Part shown: positions 55,666 through 63,864 of the stretch, piece after piece
How the letters are laid out: every line of letters starts with the position of its first letter
Numbering within the stretch: position 1 is the first letter of the stretch
Origin: Anaerorudis cellulosivorans
Lineage (GTDB): Bacteria > Bacteroidota > Bacteroidia > Bacteroidales > Dysgonomonadaceae
NCBI RefSeq assembly: GCF_025943985.1
Contig: NZ_JAPCWE010000004.1
Location: forward strand, 1 to 64,000
Direction: 5' to 3'
DNA: 64,000 nucleotides
The notes under the pieces: generated by a model
The model's input: the letters and a program-made list of their open reading frames with translations, nothing else
The model's database searches: none
What the model was told of the DNA's origin: nothing
Made by a program: the position numbers and the translations under genes

Positions 55666-56970
55666 TTAAGTGAGATTGAATAAGGTTTTTTTAAATGCAT
55701 TATAATCATTCGAAAGTTGGAAAGCTTGTTTTTTGCGTTGCATAAAAGCGGATAATCTATCGGGAACCTCGACATCTTGACCTATGCATTTTTCTACGGT
55801 TTCTTTAAATTTTGCCGGATGTGCAGTAGCAAGGAAAACACCGGTTTCGTCGGTTTTTTTCCCATCTTTCAAGGCCTGATATGCACATGCTCCGTGAGGA
55901 TCCAGCAGATAACCGGTTTTCTCGTAAACGATTCGGATAGTATTTTTGATTTCTTCATCGGTGTATGTACTTGCCGAAATATCGTTTTGTATAGCTTTGT
56001 GTGAATGATTGTAAAGATCGAGAATACGCTCAAAATTGCTGGGATTACCCACATCCATTGCGTTAGCAATGGTTTGAATTGAAGCCCTTGGGTTGTAATT
56101 ACCACTATTGAGGTATTGATAAAAAACATCGTTCCGATTGTTGGCAGCAATAAACCGTTTGATGGGCAATCCCATTCTTTTTGCAAATAAACCGGCAGCC
56201 AGATTCCCCAAATTGCCACTCGGTACAGCGACAACTGCATTATCTTCGAGCTGTTGTTTTGCTAATTGGGAATAGGCATAAAAATAGTAAATGGATTGAG
56301 GCAGAAAGCGGGCAATATTAATAGAATTGGCTGAGGTGAGGTACATTTTTTTGTTGAGTTCTTCGTCCACGAAAGCCGATTTTACCAATGCCTGACAATC
56401 GTCGAATGTGCCATTGATTTCCAATGCAACAATATTTTGTCCAAGGGTTGTGAATTGCGCTTCTTGAATCTCGCTTACTTTACCTGATGGATACAAAATA
56501 AACACTTGAATGCCTTCTACGCCTAAAAAACCGTTAGCAACCGCACTTCCTGTGTCTCCTGATGTTGCAACCAATACTTTCAGGTTTTCGTGATGTTGTT
56601 CTTTTACAAAATAGGATAACATGCGAGACATGAAACGCGCTCCAACGTCTTTAAAAGCAAATGTCGGTCCGTGAAAGAGTTCCAGTACATATATACCTTC
56701 TTCCACTTTTTTGAGCGGGATGTCGAAATTGAGTGATTCGATTACGATAGCATTCAATTTTTCTTTATCAATATCTTCTCCGAAGAATTTTTCGGCAACT
56801 ATTTTTGCAATATCTGTTAAGCTGAGATTCCCGATTTTATTGAAAAAATCGGCAGGCAACCGGTTTATTTTTTCAGGCATATATAATCCTTTATCAGGTG
56901 CAAGTCCTTTTATTACGGCTTCTTGCAAAGAAGCAATTGGGGCAATATGTCTTGTACTGTAGTATTTCAT
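55666..56970 (-). CDS. thrC: Threonine synthase
   Basis: 434 residues, PLP-dependent fold-type II, the long (yeast-like) class. It begins with YYSTRHIAPIASLQEAVIKGLAPDKGLYMPE. The PLP lysine lies in HGPTFAFKDVGARF, and ATSGDTGSAVANGF is the phosphate-binding segment. Further on is SGNLGNLAAGL. It converts O-phosphohomoserine to threonine. It is the last gene of the thrA-apgM-thrC operon; its start lies only 1 base after the apgM stop. Confidence 0.97.
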   Translation of the reverse strand: MKYYSTRHIAPIASLQEAVIKGLAPDKGLYMPEKINRLPADFFNKIGNLSLTDIAKIVAEKFFGEDIDKEKLNAIVIESLNFDIPLKKVEEGIYVLELFHGPTFAFKDVGARFMSRMLSYFVKEQHHENLKVLVATSGDTGSAVANGFLGVEGIQVFILYPSGKVSEIQEAQFTTLGQNIVALEINGTFDDCQALVKSAFVDEELNKKMYLTSANSINIARFLPQSIYYFYAYSQLAKQQLEDNAVVAVPSGNLGNLAAGLFAKRMGLPIKRFIAANNRNDVFYQYLNSGNYNPRASIQTIANAMDVGNPSNFERILDLYNHSHKAIQNDISASTYTDEEIKNTIRIVYEKTGYLLDPHGACAYQALKDGKKTDETGVFLATAHPAKFKETVEKCIGQDVEVPDRLSAFMQRKKQAFQLSNDYNAFKKTLFNLT

Positions 56971-56971
56971 T

Positions 56972-58189
56972 TTATTCTGGTTGTTCTGAAAATAATGTTT
57001 TTATAAATTCGTTGCCATGCAAAAGTCCGTAGCTTCCCTTTCGGGCTGCAAATTCGTCATATGTCATCACATCATCCGGCTTTATATATCGGTGATAGAT
57101 TACAAAGGGAACAGCTCCTCGAGTGTGAGTGCGGATAGCACAAGGAGTTGGGTGATCAGGCAAAACGGCAATGGTAACCGGCTCGTTCATTTTCTCGATC
57201 TCTTCATAAATGGGTTTTACGATTCGTGAATCAAGGTTTTCGATGGTTTTTATTTTCAGCGGCACGTTACCTTCGTGCCCGGCTTCATCACTGGCTTCAA
57301 TATGAAGATAAACGAAATCTTTTTCTTTTAGTGCTTTTATTGCAGCTTGAGCCTTCCCTTCATAATTCGTATCATATAATCCTGTGGCACCTTCCACCAT
57401 TATCACTTCCAATCCGGCATAAACGCCGATTCCGCGAATCAAATCTACTGCTGAGATAACTGCTCCGTTTTTTATCGGGAACATATCTTTCAAAGCTTTC
57501 ATGGCGGGTCTGTATCCGGGAGACCATAGCCAGATACTATTGGCAGGATCTTTCCCTTCAGCTTTGCGTTTATGGTTAATGGGATGGTCTGCCAAAAAAC
57601 GCTGAGAAGCAAAAATGAGATCGTTAAGTCGATCAGCGGTTGCTTTTGAAGGTTCGTCTATCGGTTTTATTAACGAAGGTCGGAACGGCTTTTCAGGAAT
57701 GTCGTGTGGAGGTGTACATAGGATGTTTTTGTTGCCTCCTTTCATCTTTAATAAATGTCGATAAGATACTCCGGGATAAAAACTGATGGTTTCGTCTCCC
57801 AGTTTCTCGTTAAGGAAAGCGATGAGTTCCTTTGCTTCAGCGGTTGAAATGTGTCCGGCGGAATGGTTTTTTAAAAGTTCTCCTTCTATACATACCAGAT
57901 TACAGCGCATAGCCATTTCTCCCGGCAGAATATCGACACCCATGCTGGCCGCTTCCAAAACGCCACGTCCCTCGTAGACATGAGGGATATCATATCCTAG
58001 TACCGATAAATTTGCGATCTCGCTTCCTGGGGGGAAACCATCGGGAACCGTATCAAGTAATCCGTTTCGGCCTTTGGCAGCCAATAAATCCATATAAGGG
58101 GTGTGCGCAACTTGTAATGGCGTTTTATTTCCCAATTGTTCAATGGGCTCATCAGCCATGCCATCGCCAAGTATAATGATATATTTCAT
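56972..58189 (-). CDS. apgM: Archaeal-type cofactor-independent phosphoglycerate mutase; possible homoserine kinase analogue
   Basis: 405 residues from the ATG at 58189 (MKYIIILGDGMADEPIEQLG); an earlier in-frame start at 58264 lies inside thrA and is rejected. The alkaline-phosphatase-like metalloenzyme fold shows the metal site GDGMADEP, NLSVLGYDIP, HIEASDEAGHEG and LPDHPTPCAIRTHTRG. Formally it interconverts 2- and 3-phosphoglycerate. It lies between thrA and thrC, exactly where a homoserine kinase would be expected, and no thrB is in the window. A role as a homoserine kinase substitute has been proposed in comparative genomics. That function here is inference. Confidence 0.92.
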   Translation of the reverse strand: MKYIIILGDGMADEPIEQLGNKTPLQVAHTPYMDLLAAKGRNGLLDTVPDGFPPGSEIANLSVLGYDIPHVYEGRGVLEAASMGVDILPGEMAMRCNLVCIEGELLKNHSAGHISTAEAKELIAFLNEKLGDETISFYPGVSYRHLLKMKGGNKNILCTPPHDIPEKPFRPSLIKPIDEPSKATADRLNDLIFASQRFLADHPINHKRKAEGKDPANSIWLWSPGYRPAMKALKDMFPIKNGAVISAVDLIRGIGVYAGLEVIMVEGATGLYDTNYEGKAQAAIKALKEKDFVYLHIEASDEAGHEGNVPLKIKTIENLDSRIVKPIYEEIEKMNEPVTIAVLPDHPTPCAIRTHTRGAVPFVIYHRYIKPDDVMTYDEFAARKGSYGLLHGNEFIKTLFSEQPE

Positions 58190-58202
58190 AACCAAAAAAT
58201 AA

Positions 58203-60647
58203 TTATCGGATGTTTGCAATGGAAATGATATCCGAAAAAACGCCTGCTGCCGTAACGTTGGCACCGGCGCCGTATCCTTTTATCACCATTGGGTATTCGT
58301 TGTAACGTTCTGTTGTGATCATGATGATATTATTGCTCCCTTCCAAGTCGTAAAAAGGATGTCCTTGTCCAACTTCGTGTAACCCAACTTCACATTGTCC
58401 ATTCTCGTAAATAGCTACGAAACGAAGTTTTTTCCCTTCCTCTTCGAGCTTTTTTCGCCGAATTTCAAATGCTTCGTCTATTTCGGGTATTGTTTCCCAA
58501 AATTCATCCAAGGTCCCTTCAAAATATTTTTCAGGGATAAATAATTTCTTTTTCACATCACTTTGTTCCACTTTGGCTCCTGCTTCGCGAGAGAGGATTA
58601 CCAATTTGCGAATTACATCGAGTCCACTCAAATCAATCCGTGGATCGGGTTCGGCATAATGGGCATCAACAGCCATACGGACGGCTTTACTAAAAGGAAT
58701 ATCTTTGCTTAGTGTGTTGAAGATAAAATTCAATGTACCCGAAAGCACAGCTTCAAGTTTTATGATTTTATCACCCGAATTAATGAGTGAATTCATTGTA
58801 TTAATTATGGGGAGTCCGGCTCCGACATTTGTTTCGAAAAGAAATTTAACACCCGACTTTCGGGCAGTTTCTTTCAAACGGCGATATGTTTCGTAGGAAG
58901 ATGAAGTGGCAATTTTGTTTGCTGTGACTACAGATATATTTTTCGACATTAGTTCTTCGTACAGATCAGCAATTTCTTTGCTTGCGGTACAGTCCACAAA
59001 AACGGCATTAAAGATGTTCATATTTAGTATTTCGTCCCGAATAATAGCAGGCGAACTTTTTATGCCGCTTGTTGCCAGTTCTTTTTGGTAATCGTCGAGA
59101 GATATGCCTCCCCGGTTAAACAAGGCTTTACGACTGTTAGCTATACCCACAATATTGATTCGTAATTTGTTTTGCTCTTCAAGGGTATGCTTTTGTTGGC
59201 GTATTTGGGAGAGTAGTTTATTTCCTACCGTACCGGTTCCGACGACAAACAGATTCAGTTCCTGATAGGGGGAGAGAAAGAACGAGTCGTGTATCACGTT
59301 CAATGCTTTTCTTAGGTCATTCTTTGAAATCACGCATGAAATATTGGTTTCCGATGCTCCTTGTGCCAATGCTACCACACTGATACCGCTTCGGCCTAAT
59401 GTGCCGAAAAATTTTCCTGCAATTCCCGGAACATGTTTCATGTTTTGTCCTACTATAGCTATAGTAGAAAGATCGTATTCAACCGTAATTTCATTGATAC
59501 TTCCCATTGCGATTTCTTGGGCAAATTCTTTGTTTAGTACTTTTTGAGCAAGTGCGGCATCTTGCGTTCTGACGCCGATTGAGGTACTGCTTTCCGATGA
59601 TGCCTGTGAAACAAGAAAAACACTTATTCCGTTGTTTGCCAATGCTGTAAAAATGCGTTTATTTACTCCAATCACACCTACCATACCTAATCCTTGTATA
59701 GTAATCAGCGCTGTATCTTTAATAGACGAAATGCCTTTGATAATTTTCCCATTGCGTTTAGGCTCTATATTGCGAATAAGTGTTCCTCCCGATTGAGGAT
59801 TAAATGTATTTTTTATGCGGATGGGGATATTTTTGTGATAAACGGGGAAAATTGTGGGAGGATAAATCACTTTTGCTCCAAAATTTGATAATTCGATTGC
59901 CTCGATAAACGAAAGTTCATCGATCACATATGCCGAATTGATGATTTTGGGATCGGCAGTCATAAAACCATCAACATCAGTCCATATTTCAAGGGCTGAA
60001 GCATCCATTGCTGCAGCTATAAGTGCTGCGGTATAATCCGATCCGCCACGACCAAGATTGGTAATGTCGTTTTCTTCGCTACTCGATGAAATAAATCCGG
60101 GCACCAACATTACCTTTGGAAGAGGAGATTCTGAAAATGTTTTCCTAATGAGTTCGTAACAAAGGGGGATATTGGGAATATGGCTGTTGAACTGGATTGA
60201 AGTTTTAATGAACTGCGTTGGATCGTAAAGCTTTGCCCCGTCAATCACTTTACTGATAATAAGTGAAGATAATCGTTCGCCGTAACTCACAATTTTATCG
60301 GATGTTTTTTGCGACAAATCGCCGATGAGGAATACGCCACGTAAAATGTTTCGTAAATCATCATACAAGATCTGTATTTTTTGTTTTATTTCTTCTTTTT
60401 CTTGGCTTGAGATTATCATTTTTTCTATCATTTCTTCGTGCATAAGAATGACTTCTTCCAGAATGGTTTTGTATCCGGCATTCGACTTAACTGCAAAATC
60501 GGCCGCAAGTAAAAGTCTGTCGGTAACACCGCCTAACGCCGAAACAACAACAATTACCGGTTCTATTTCTGATTCGATAATTTTTTTTACTATCTGTAGA
60601 CCTTCGGGAGTTCCTACGGAAGTCCCACCAAATTTCATAACTTTCAT
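58203..60647 (-). CDS. thrA: Bifunctional aspartokinase / homoserine dehydrogenase
   Basis: 814 residues. The N-terminal aspartokinase has MKVMKFGGTSVGTPEGLQ and TNLGRGGSDYTAALIAAA. Two ACT-type regulatory domains (about 310-450; IQGLGMVGVIGVNKRIF and IVGQNMKHVPGIAG) sit in the middle. The C-terminal homoserine dehydrogenase opens with FVVGTGTVGNKLL and includes DCTASKEIADLY and GTLNFIFNTLS. It catalyses the first and third steps from aspartate toward homoserine, normally under threonine feedback. It is the first structural gene of the thr operon, preceded by a leader with attenuator features. Confidence 0.97.
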   Translation of the reverse strand: MKVMKFGGTSVGTPEGLQIVKKIIESEIEPVIVVVSALGGVTDRLLLAADFAVKSNAGYKTILEEVILMHEEMIEKMIISSQEKEEIKQKIQILYDDLRNILRGVFLIGDLSQKTSDKIVSYGERLSSLIISKVIDGAKLYDPTQFIKTSIQFNSHIPNIPLCYELIRKTFSESPLPKVMLVPGFISSSSEENDITNLGRGGSDYTAALIAAAMDASALEIWTDVDGFMTADPKIINSAYVIDELSFIEAIELSNFGAKVIYPPTIFPVYHKNIPIRIKNTFNPQSGGTLIRNIEPKRNGKIIKGISSIKDTALITIQGLGMVGVIGVNKRIFTALANNGISVFLVSQASSESSTSIGVRTQDAALAQKVLNKEFAQEIAMGSINEITVEYDLSTIAIVGQNMKHVPGIAGKFFGTLGRSGISVVALAQGASETNISCVISKNDLRKALNVIHDSFFLSPYQELNLFVVGTGTVGNKLLSQIRQQKHTLEEQNKLRINIVGIANSRKALFNRGGISLDDYQKELATSGIKSSPAIIRDEILNMNIFNAVFVDCTASKEIADLYEELMSKNISVVTANKIATSSSYETYRRLKETARKSGVKFLFETNVGAGLPIINTMNSLINSGDKIIKLEAVLSGTLNFIFNTLSKDIPFSKAVRMAVDAHYAEPDPRIDLSGLDVIRKLVILSREAGAKVEQSDVKKKLFIPEKYFEGTLDEFWETIPEIDEAFEIRRKKLEEEGKKLRFVAIYENGQCEVGLHEVGQGHPFYDLEGSNNIIMITTERYNEYPMVIKGYGAGANVTAAGVFSDIISIANIR

Positions 60648-60762
60648 GTTGATTATGAATGATTAACCCGTTTTTTTAACGGCAATTGAATACTAAAGAA
60701 TAAAGGAATATTTTTGGAAACGAGAACCGAACGGTTCGTGAAAAACAAGAAATTGTTTGCGG

Positions 60763-60794
60763 AAAAAAAATCAGATAACCCCCCAAGGGGTCAT
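60763..60794 (-). terminator. Candidate attenuator hairpin in the thr leader
   Basis: On the minus strand ATGACCCC-TTGG-GGGGTTAT makes an 8-bp stem (one G-T pair), then CTGA and T8. It ends about 115 bases before thrA. A ribosome paused on the Thr codons 16 or 18 would cover the 5' arm. Confidence 0.5.
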
Positions 60795-60842
60795 TGTCAT
60801 TGAGGAAAGGGTTTGAACGTATGTTGAATAAAAATTATTCAT
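60771..60842 (-). CDS. Threonine operon leader peptide
   Basis: A 23-codon frame, MNNFYSTYVQTLSSMTMTPWGVI with a TGA stop, not previously marked because of its size. It starts 21 bases after the -7 element. Four of 23 residues are Thr, two of them in MTMT near the end. The frame's 3' half overlaps a hairpin at 60775-60794 followed, after four bases, by T8 at 60763-60770. This is the layout of a transcription-attenuation leader. Translation is not proven. Confidence 0.6.
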   Translation of the reverse strand: MNNFYSTYVQTLSSMTMTPWGVI

Positions 60843-60862
60843 CGTTGACGTTTAATTTGTTG

Positions 60863-60870
60863 CAAAGATA
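60863..60870 (-). promoter_or_regulatory. thr operon promoter -7 element
   Basis: On the minus strand TATCTTTG, an exact match. Transcription starting about seven bases on leaves a 14-base untranslated stretch before the leader peptide and about 210 bases before thrA. Confidence 0.6.
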
Positions 60871-60922
60871 GGTTTTTATCGGATAAAATGAAATAAAAAA
60901 TGGAAAAAAAATAGGAGCAGGT

Positions 60923-60970
60923 CTAAAAACAAAAAACCGTCTCTTAACTGAGACGGTTTTTTGTTTTTAG
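60923..60970 (-). terminator. tsf terminator, 21-bp perfect inverted repeat
   Basis: 60923-60943 is the exact reverse complement of 60950-60970 (core CCGTCTC/GAGACGG with A- and T-rich outer arms) with loop ttaact. It follows the tsf stop on the minus strand and separates the ribosomal operon from the thr operon. The A/T-rich outer arms give T-runs on both strands. Confidence 0.9.
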
Positions 60971-60983
60971 AATCGAAAATGAA

Positions 60984-61805
60984 TTATGCATTTAACGAAA
61001 CACGTTTAAAATCAACAACCTCCAAATCTTTATCGTGTTGTTTTAGAAATTCACCAACAGTTAATTTGTTGTCCTTTATGTATTCCTGTTGCAACAAAGT
61101 AACTTCTTTGTAGAATTTCTGCAGAGCACCTTCGGCAATTCTGTCCAACAAATTATCGGGTTTACCTGCTTCCCGGGCTTTTTCGCGTGCAATCTCCAAT
61201 TCTTTTTCCTTAACTTCGGCCGGTATACCTTCGGGAGTTATGGATATGGGATTCATAGCTGCAATTTGCATGGCTATATCTTTTGCTACTTGCTCATCCA
61301 CATTAGGTTTGTTGAAACCCACTATAGTAGCTAACTTATTTCCCATATGCACATATGCTGTAACATAAGGTGCAGAAATATGTTCGTAGTATCCCAGCTC
61401 CATTTTTTCGCCTGTTGCTCCAATTTTATCGGTTATGAGATCTGCAATTGTTCCTTTAGGGAGCTGAATTGCAAGCAATTCATCCAACGTTTCGGGCTTG
61501 TGCTCCATCGCTGCATCCAGTATTTGTTGCGTAAGGGCAACAAATTCGGCATTCTTTGCTACAAAATCGGTTTCGCACTGTAATGCTACGATTGCAGCAA
61601 AATTGTTTTCAGCTTTGGCAAGAACGCATCCTTCGGATGCTTCGCGATCTTCGCGTTTTGCAGCGACTGCCTGTCCTTTTTTTCGGATGATTTCCATCGC
61701 TTTATCAAAATCTCCGTTTGCTTCGGTCAATGCATTTTTGCAATCCATCATCCCCGCTCCTGTCATTTTACGAAGATGCTGGATTTCTGCCATTGTAACT
61801 GCCAT
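60984..61805 (-). CDS. tsf: Elongation factor Ts
   Basis: 273 residues. The N-terminal UBA-like domain begins AVTMAEIQHLRKMTGAGMMDCKNAL. The conserved core segment IVALQCETDFVAKN follows, then HISAPYVTAYVHMGNKLATIVG. EF-Ts exchanges GDP for GTP on EF-Tu. It lies 23 bases downstream of rpsB as the last gene of the ribosomal operon. Confidence 0.98.
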   Translation of the reverse strand: MAVTMAEIQHLRKMTGAGMMDCKNALTEANGDFDKAMEIIRKKGQAVAAKREDREASEGCVLAKAENNFAAIVALQCETDFVAKNAEFVALTQQILDAAMEHKPETLDELLAIQLPKGTIADLITDKIGATGEKMELGYYEHISAPYVTAYVHMGNKLATIVGFNKPNVDEQVAKDIAMQIAAMNPISITPEGIPAEVKEKELEIAREKAREAGKPDNLLDRIAEGALQKFYKEVTLLQQEYIKDNKLTVGEFLKQHDKDLEVVDFKRVSLNA

Positions 61806-61828
61806 AATATATTATCCTTTTTTATTAT

Positions 61829-62680
61829 TTATTCTTCTTCGTCTTTTGCGTATTTGCTAACCATAGCTGCATTCATGGCTTCTTTGTCTTCTTTCTTTAC
61901 TCGTTCTTTCTTTGCAGCTTTTGCTTTTCTTTCTCTGCGTGGTGCGTTTTCCTCTTCCTGTTCTTCTGCTGCAGCAGCATCGGCTTTTTCGGCTTTTCGT
62001 TCTTCCAAACCTTCTTTTATAGCTTCACAGATATATCCAACAATCAGTTCGATGGCTTTTGCCGAATCATCATTTGCCGGGATCACGAAATCAACGTTTG
62101 TTGGATCGGAATTTGTATCCACAATGGCAAAAACCGGTATGCCTAACCGATTGGCTTCTTTCACGGCAATGTGTTCCTTCATTACGTCTACCACAAATAG
62201 TGCTGCCGGAAGTCGGGTGAGATCTTGAATGGAACCGAGCATTTTTTCGAGTTTTGCGCGTTGACGTGTAATTTGCAGTTTCTCGCGTTTCGATAATGTG
62301 TCAAATGTTCCGTCTTTCATCATTTTGTCGATATTGCTCATCTTTTTCACCGCTTTGCGGATCGTAGGGAAATTGGTGAGCATACCTCCAGGCCAACGTT
62401 CTACCACATAAGGCATGTTAATGCTTTTTGCCTTTTCTGAAACGATGTCTTTTGCTTGCTTTTTGGTTGCAACGAAAAGGATTTTTTTACCCGATTTTGC
62501 AATTTGTTTCAATGCGGCAGCCGCTTCCTCGGTTTTGGCAATTGTTTTGTGAAGATCTATAATATGAATGCCGTTGCGTTCCATGAAGATGTATGGAGCC
62601 ATTGCCGGATTCCATTTTCTTTTTAAATGTCCGAAGTGAGCTCCGGCTTCAAGAAGTTGGTCAAATTCTAATTTTACCAT
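61829..62680 (-). CDS. rpsB: Ribosomal protein S2
   Basis: 283 residues. Family motifs: LLEAGAHFGHLKRKWNPAMAPYIF near the start, VERWPGGMLTNFPTIR and the PVFAIVDTNSDPTNVDFVIPANDDS segment. The C-terminal tail after about 230 is rich in Ala, Glu, Lys and Arg, a lineage extension. It is part of the 30S subunit and cotranscribed with tsf. A 200-base gap separates it from rpsI upstream. Confidence 0.98.
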   Translation of the reverse strand: MVKLEFDQLLEAGAHFGHLKRKWNPAMAPYIFMERNGIHIIDLHKTIAKTEEAAAALKQIAKSGKKILFVATKKQAKDIVSEKAKSINMPYVVERWPGGMLTNFPTIRKAVKKMSNIDKMMKDGTFDTLSKREKLQITRQRAKLEKMLGSIQDLTRLPAALFVVDVMKEHIAVKEANRLGIPVFAIVDTNSDPTNVDFVIPANDDSAKAIELIVGYICEAIKEGLEERKAEKADAAAAEEQEEENAPRRERKAKAAKKERVKKEDKEAMNAAMVSKYAKDEEE

Positions 62681-62881
62681 GTTTGTTTTAATTATTTATT
62701 CGTTTACATTCTTTTTCTTAATCGAATCAGAAGGTAAATTATCGGGTTTAATTTTCTCCGATAATGTCCTTATGATTTAGATACTAAACGTTTGTTTACG
62801 TGGCTTACTGTTAATTCTTCATGTATATACATGGGAAAGAATAGAACAATTGCCGTTTCCTTAAACCGTTTACCCAAAAGA
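62681..62881 (-). other. Gap upstream of rpsB, possible leader
   Basis: No gene is seen. An 8-bp hairpin ATTATCGG/CCGATAAT lies at 62738-62745/62758-62765. Spacing and position before rpsB would suit an autoregulatory leader, but no known family is recognised. Confidence 0.3.
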
Positions 62882-63268
62882 TTAACGTTTTGAAAATTGA
62901 AATTTCTTTCTTGCTTTGGGTTGTCCCGGTTTTTTACGTTCAACAACTCGGGGATCACGAGTCATGAATCCTTCAGCTTTCAAAAGAGGCTTGTCTTCGG
63001 GATTAATTTTCACCAATGCACGGGCAATGGCTAATCTTGCAGCTTCTGATTGGCCTTTATGTCCACCACCGTTCAGATTGATTTTGATATCGTATTTTTC
63101 GGCCGCATTGAGTTTATTCAGGGGTTGTTTAACAACATATTGTAGGAGAGGCGACGGAAAATAGTTCTCGAGTTCGCGTTTATTGATAATAATTTTTCCG
63201 TTCCCTTCGCTCACATATACTCTGGCTACTGCGGCTTTACGTCTTCCTATTGCATTTACTACTTCCAT
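62882..63268 (-). CDS. rpsI: Ribosomal protein S9
   Basis: 128 residues, full length. It starts MEVVNAIGRRKAAVARVYV. The conserved segment NGGGHKGQSEAARLAIARAL follows, and the basic tail PGQPKARKKFQFSKR reaches the decoding site. It begins 2 bases after the rplM stop, in the usual L13-S9 order. Confidence 0.98.
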   Translation of the reverse strand: MEVVNAIGRRKAAVARVYVSEGNGKIIINKRELENYFPSPLLQYVVKQPLNKLNAAEKYDIKINLNGGGHKGQSEAARLAIARALVKINPEDKPLLKAEGFMTRDPRVVERKKPGQPKARKKFQFSKR

Positions 63269-63270
63269 TT

Positions 63271-63726
63271 TTATCTGAGTGTATTAATGTCTATTTTTTT
63301 TGGTTTTTGAGCTTGATGCGGATGTTCACTTCCTGCGTATACGTACAGATTGTCAAGGATGGCACTGGCGAGTTTGTTTTTCGGCAACATGCCCTTAACT
63401 ACTTTTCTAAATAGTTTATCGGGATTTTTCTTTATCAACTCTGCAGGAGTGGATGTTTTTTGTCCTCCGGGATAACCCGAGTAACGATAATATACGCGAT
63501 CCGTCCATTTATTCCCTGTTAATTCAACTTTATCGGCGTTCACGATAATGACATTATCGCCGCAATCTACGTGAGGAGTATAGCTCGGTTTGTATTTTCC
63601 TCTTAATAACTTTGCAACTTTAGAACACAAACGTCCCAAATGTTGGCCGGTTGCATCAATTTCAACCCATTCTTTTTGAGCTGTTTCTTTATTTACAGAA
63701 ATGGTTTTATAACTTAATGTATCCAC
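63271..63726 (-). CDS. rplM: Ribosomal protein L13
   Basis: 151 residues, full length. Conserved parts: WVEIDATGQHLGRLCSKVAKLLRGK, HVDCGDNVIIVNADKVELTGNKW, and GMLPKNKLASAILDNLYVYAGSEHPHQAQKP. It helps early 50S assembly. It is first in the minus-strand operon rplM-rpsI-rpsB-tsf, with a promoter about 130 bases upstream. Confidence 0.98.
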   Translation of the reverse strand: MDTLSYKTISVNKETAQKEWVEIDATGQHLGRLCSKVAKLLRGKYKPSYTPHVDCGDNVIIVNADKVELTGNKWTDRVYYRYSGYPGGQKTSTPAELIKKNPDKLFRKVVKGMLPKNKLASAILDNLYVYAGSEHPHQAQKPKKIDINTLR

Positions 63727-63856
63727 TTTCCTTATTTTTAATTTGTTAAAAATAAGCCCATTTGTATTGCTTCCCGTTTTGTCTTGCTAAGGGTGGATAG
63801 ACAAACAAAAAGCTCAAAATCAGACTTTAAGCAACTTGTTTATAATAATCGGACTG

Positions 63857-63864
63857 CAAAGTTA
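63857..63864 (-). promoter_or_regulatory. rplM operon promoter -7 element
   Basis: On the minus strand TAACTTTG, an exact match, 130 bases before the rplM start. This leaves a leader of about 124 bases without a gene. The remaining bases up to 64000 hold nothing I can assign. Confidence 0.55.

Noticed and set aside
61776-62228. Plus-strand frame of 150 codons rich in Ser, Ala and Phe
   Set aside because: It is the mirror of the tsf/rpsB coding region; the repetitive composition reflects the Glu/Ala/Lys-rich S2 tail.
62770-62958. Open frame of 62 codons on the minus strand overlapping rpsI
   Set aside because: It overlaps the conserved S9 tail in another frame and carries no recognisable features.
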